64,000 nucleotides of DNA, taken from NCBI GenBank assembly GCA_031415695.1, contig JANOSH010000037.1, forward strand, positions 62,001 through 126,000, in the 5' to 3' direction. The translations under genes and the position numbers were made by a program. This DNA comes from JANOSH01 sp031415695 (lineage in GTDB: Bacteria > Actinomycetota > Acidimicrobiia > Acidimicrobiales > Ilumatobacteraceae). How positions within the stretch are numbered: position 1 is the stretch's first letter; each line of letters opens with the position of its first letter. Of this stretch, positions 63,466-64,000 are shown in pieces. The notes under the pieces were generated by a model. That model did not search any database, was not told where the DNA came from, and worked only from the letters and a program-made list of their open reading frames with translations.

Positions 63466-64000
63466 TTAAAGACCGTCGAGCCAAGCAACGAGAGCTGTAT
63501 TCACGATGGCAGCATGTGTGAGGTTGCTGGCATGGCCAGCCCCATCGATTGGAACAAGCATCGTGTCGCCACCTATGCGGTCGCGCAGCAATTCCGCCGC
63601 CGCCATGGGGATGGCGGCGTCGTTTGAGCCGTGGATGATAAGCGCCGGGCACGCAATGCCGCCGAGTAGGTCGGTGATGTCGTCACGCGAGTTGAGCGTG
63701 CGGCCGGCTTCTACCAGCTGGCCCCGGTTACGCAGTCGCCACTTCGCAATCCACGTTGGATTGTGCGCCGGATCATTGATGATGATTGCTGCGACCGCAT
63801 TGACCAGGTCGTCGACTGGTCCCACCGCCTGCCAAGCACCCAGCATCCCTTCGTACAGAGCCACCGCTTCGGAGTCCTCGGCGCCCGCCTGTGTGTCGAT
63901 GAGCACCAGGGCACGTACTCGTTCGGGAAAGGTGAGAGCGACGCGAAGCGACACGAATCCACCTTGGCTCATACCTCCAACGACGGCGCGCTCGATGCCG
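63466..64000 (-). CDS. alpha/beta hydrolase, N-terminus outside the window
   Basis: The visible 178 residues start with G-I-E-R-A-V-V-G-G-M-S-Q-G-G, the nucleophile elbow (Ser in G-x-S-x-G), which is normally about 90 residues into such proteins, so the start lies beyond 64000. Further on are the Asp region (I-H-G-S-N-D-A-A-I-P) and the His (G-A-G-H-A-S), completing the Ser-Asp-His triad. Esterase or related hydrolase; substrate unknown. Confidence 0.82.
   Translation of the reverse strand, partial: GIERAVVGGMSQGGFVSLRVALTFPERVRALVLIDTQAGAEDSEAVALYEGMLGAWQAVGPVDDLVNAVAAIIINDPAHNPTWIAKWRLRNRGQLVEAGRTLNSRDDITDLLGGIACPALIIHGSNDAAIPMAAAELLRDRIGGDTMLVPIDGAGHASNLTHAAIVNTALVAWLDGL

Overview
The window looks like the chromosome of a high-GC actinobacterium, most likely a member of the Acidimicrobiia. 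This is inferred from gene content only: many GTG/TTG starts, TAnnnT -10 boxes close to start codons, an SsuD-type flavin oxidoreductase, a split methylmalonyl-CoA mutase subunit, a B-type succinate dehydrogenase, a K+-independent H+-pyrophosphatase and a secreted protein with the actinobacterial LDTR motif. Gene density is high, many neighbours overlap by 1-4 bases, and I saw no rRNA, tRNA, IS element, prophage or CRISPR array.

Layout. 0-7.4 kb: a GH1-family protein (cut by the window edge), an MFS transporter, a methyltransferase, a MoxR/chelatase-like AAA+ ATPase, a GH2-family protein and an EamA transporter; both glycosidase homologues lack the catalytic nucleophile. 7.4-11.6 kb: a secreted LDTR protein, a tight minus-strand operon (ssuD, glutamine amidotransferase, decayed exonuclease III, PPOX-fold protein) and a rhomboid protease. 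11.8-20.7 kb: a type IV pilus cluster (pilB, pilC, a prepilin, an 806-aa pilin with six tandem Cys-containing repeats, a PilX-like protein, pilA, pilT). 20.7-27.4 kb: sdhCAB, H+-pyrophosphatase and a DedA protein. 27.4-35.6 kb: an accessory stretch with membrane proteins of unknown function, a free-standing Clp N-domain protein, a fatty acid desaturase, a PadR regulator with an operator array, a DUF5678/retropepsin-like pair, and several broken genes. 35.6-39.1 kb: SCP2 protein, Fpg/Nei glycosylase, Nudix hydrolase, purine nucleoside phosphorylase and malate dehydrogenase.

39.2-51.2 kb is a carbohydrate uptake and breakdown locus: ABC binding protein, two permeases, a GH3 beta-glucosidase and an amylosucrase-like GH13 on one strand, the ATPase divergent, and a LacI regulator with an alpha-glucosidase. 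A shared motif, TGGAACCTTA, sits upstream of lacI and in the divergent ABC promoter. 51.3-55.4 kb is a tightly packed run: methylmalonyl-CoA mutase B12 subunit, sucC, sucD and purH. 55.4-64 kb holds galT, small hypotheticals, a GH57 protein coupled to azlCD, a degenerate branching-enzyme homologue, and an alpha/beta hydrolase cut by the window end.

The main oddities are three glycosidase-fold proteins missing catalytic residues, the giant repeat pilin, a family of paired 13-bp palindromes (always 29 bases apart) at the 3' ends of three genes, and a cluster of gene remnants at 32.7-35.5 kb.
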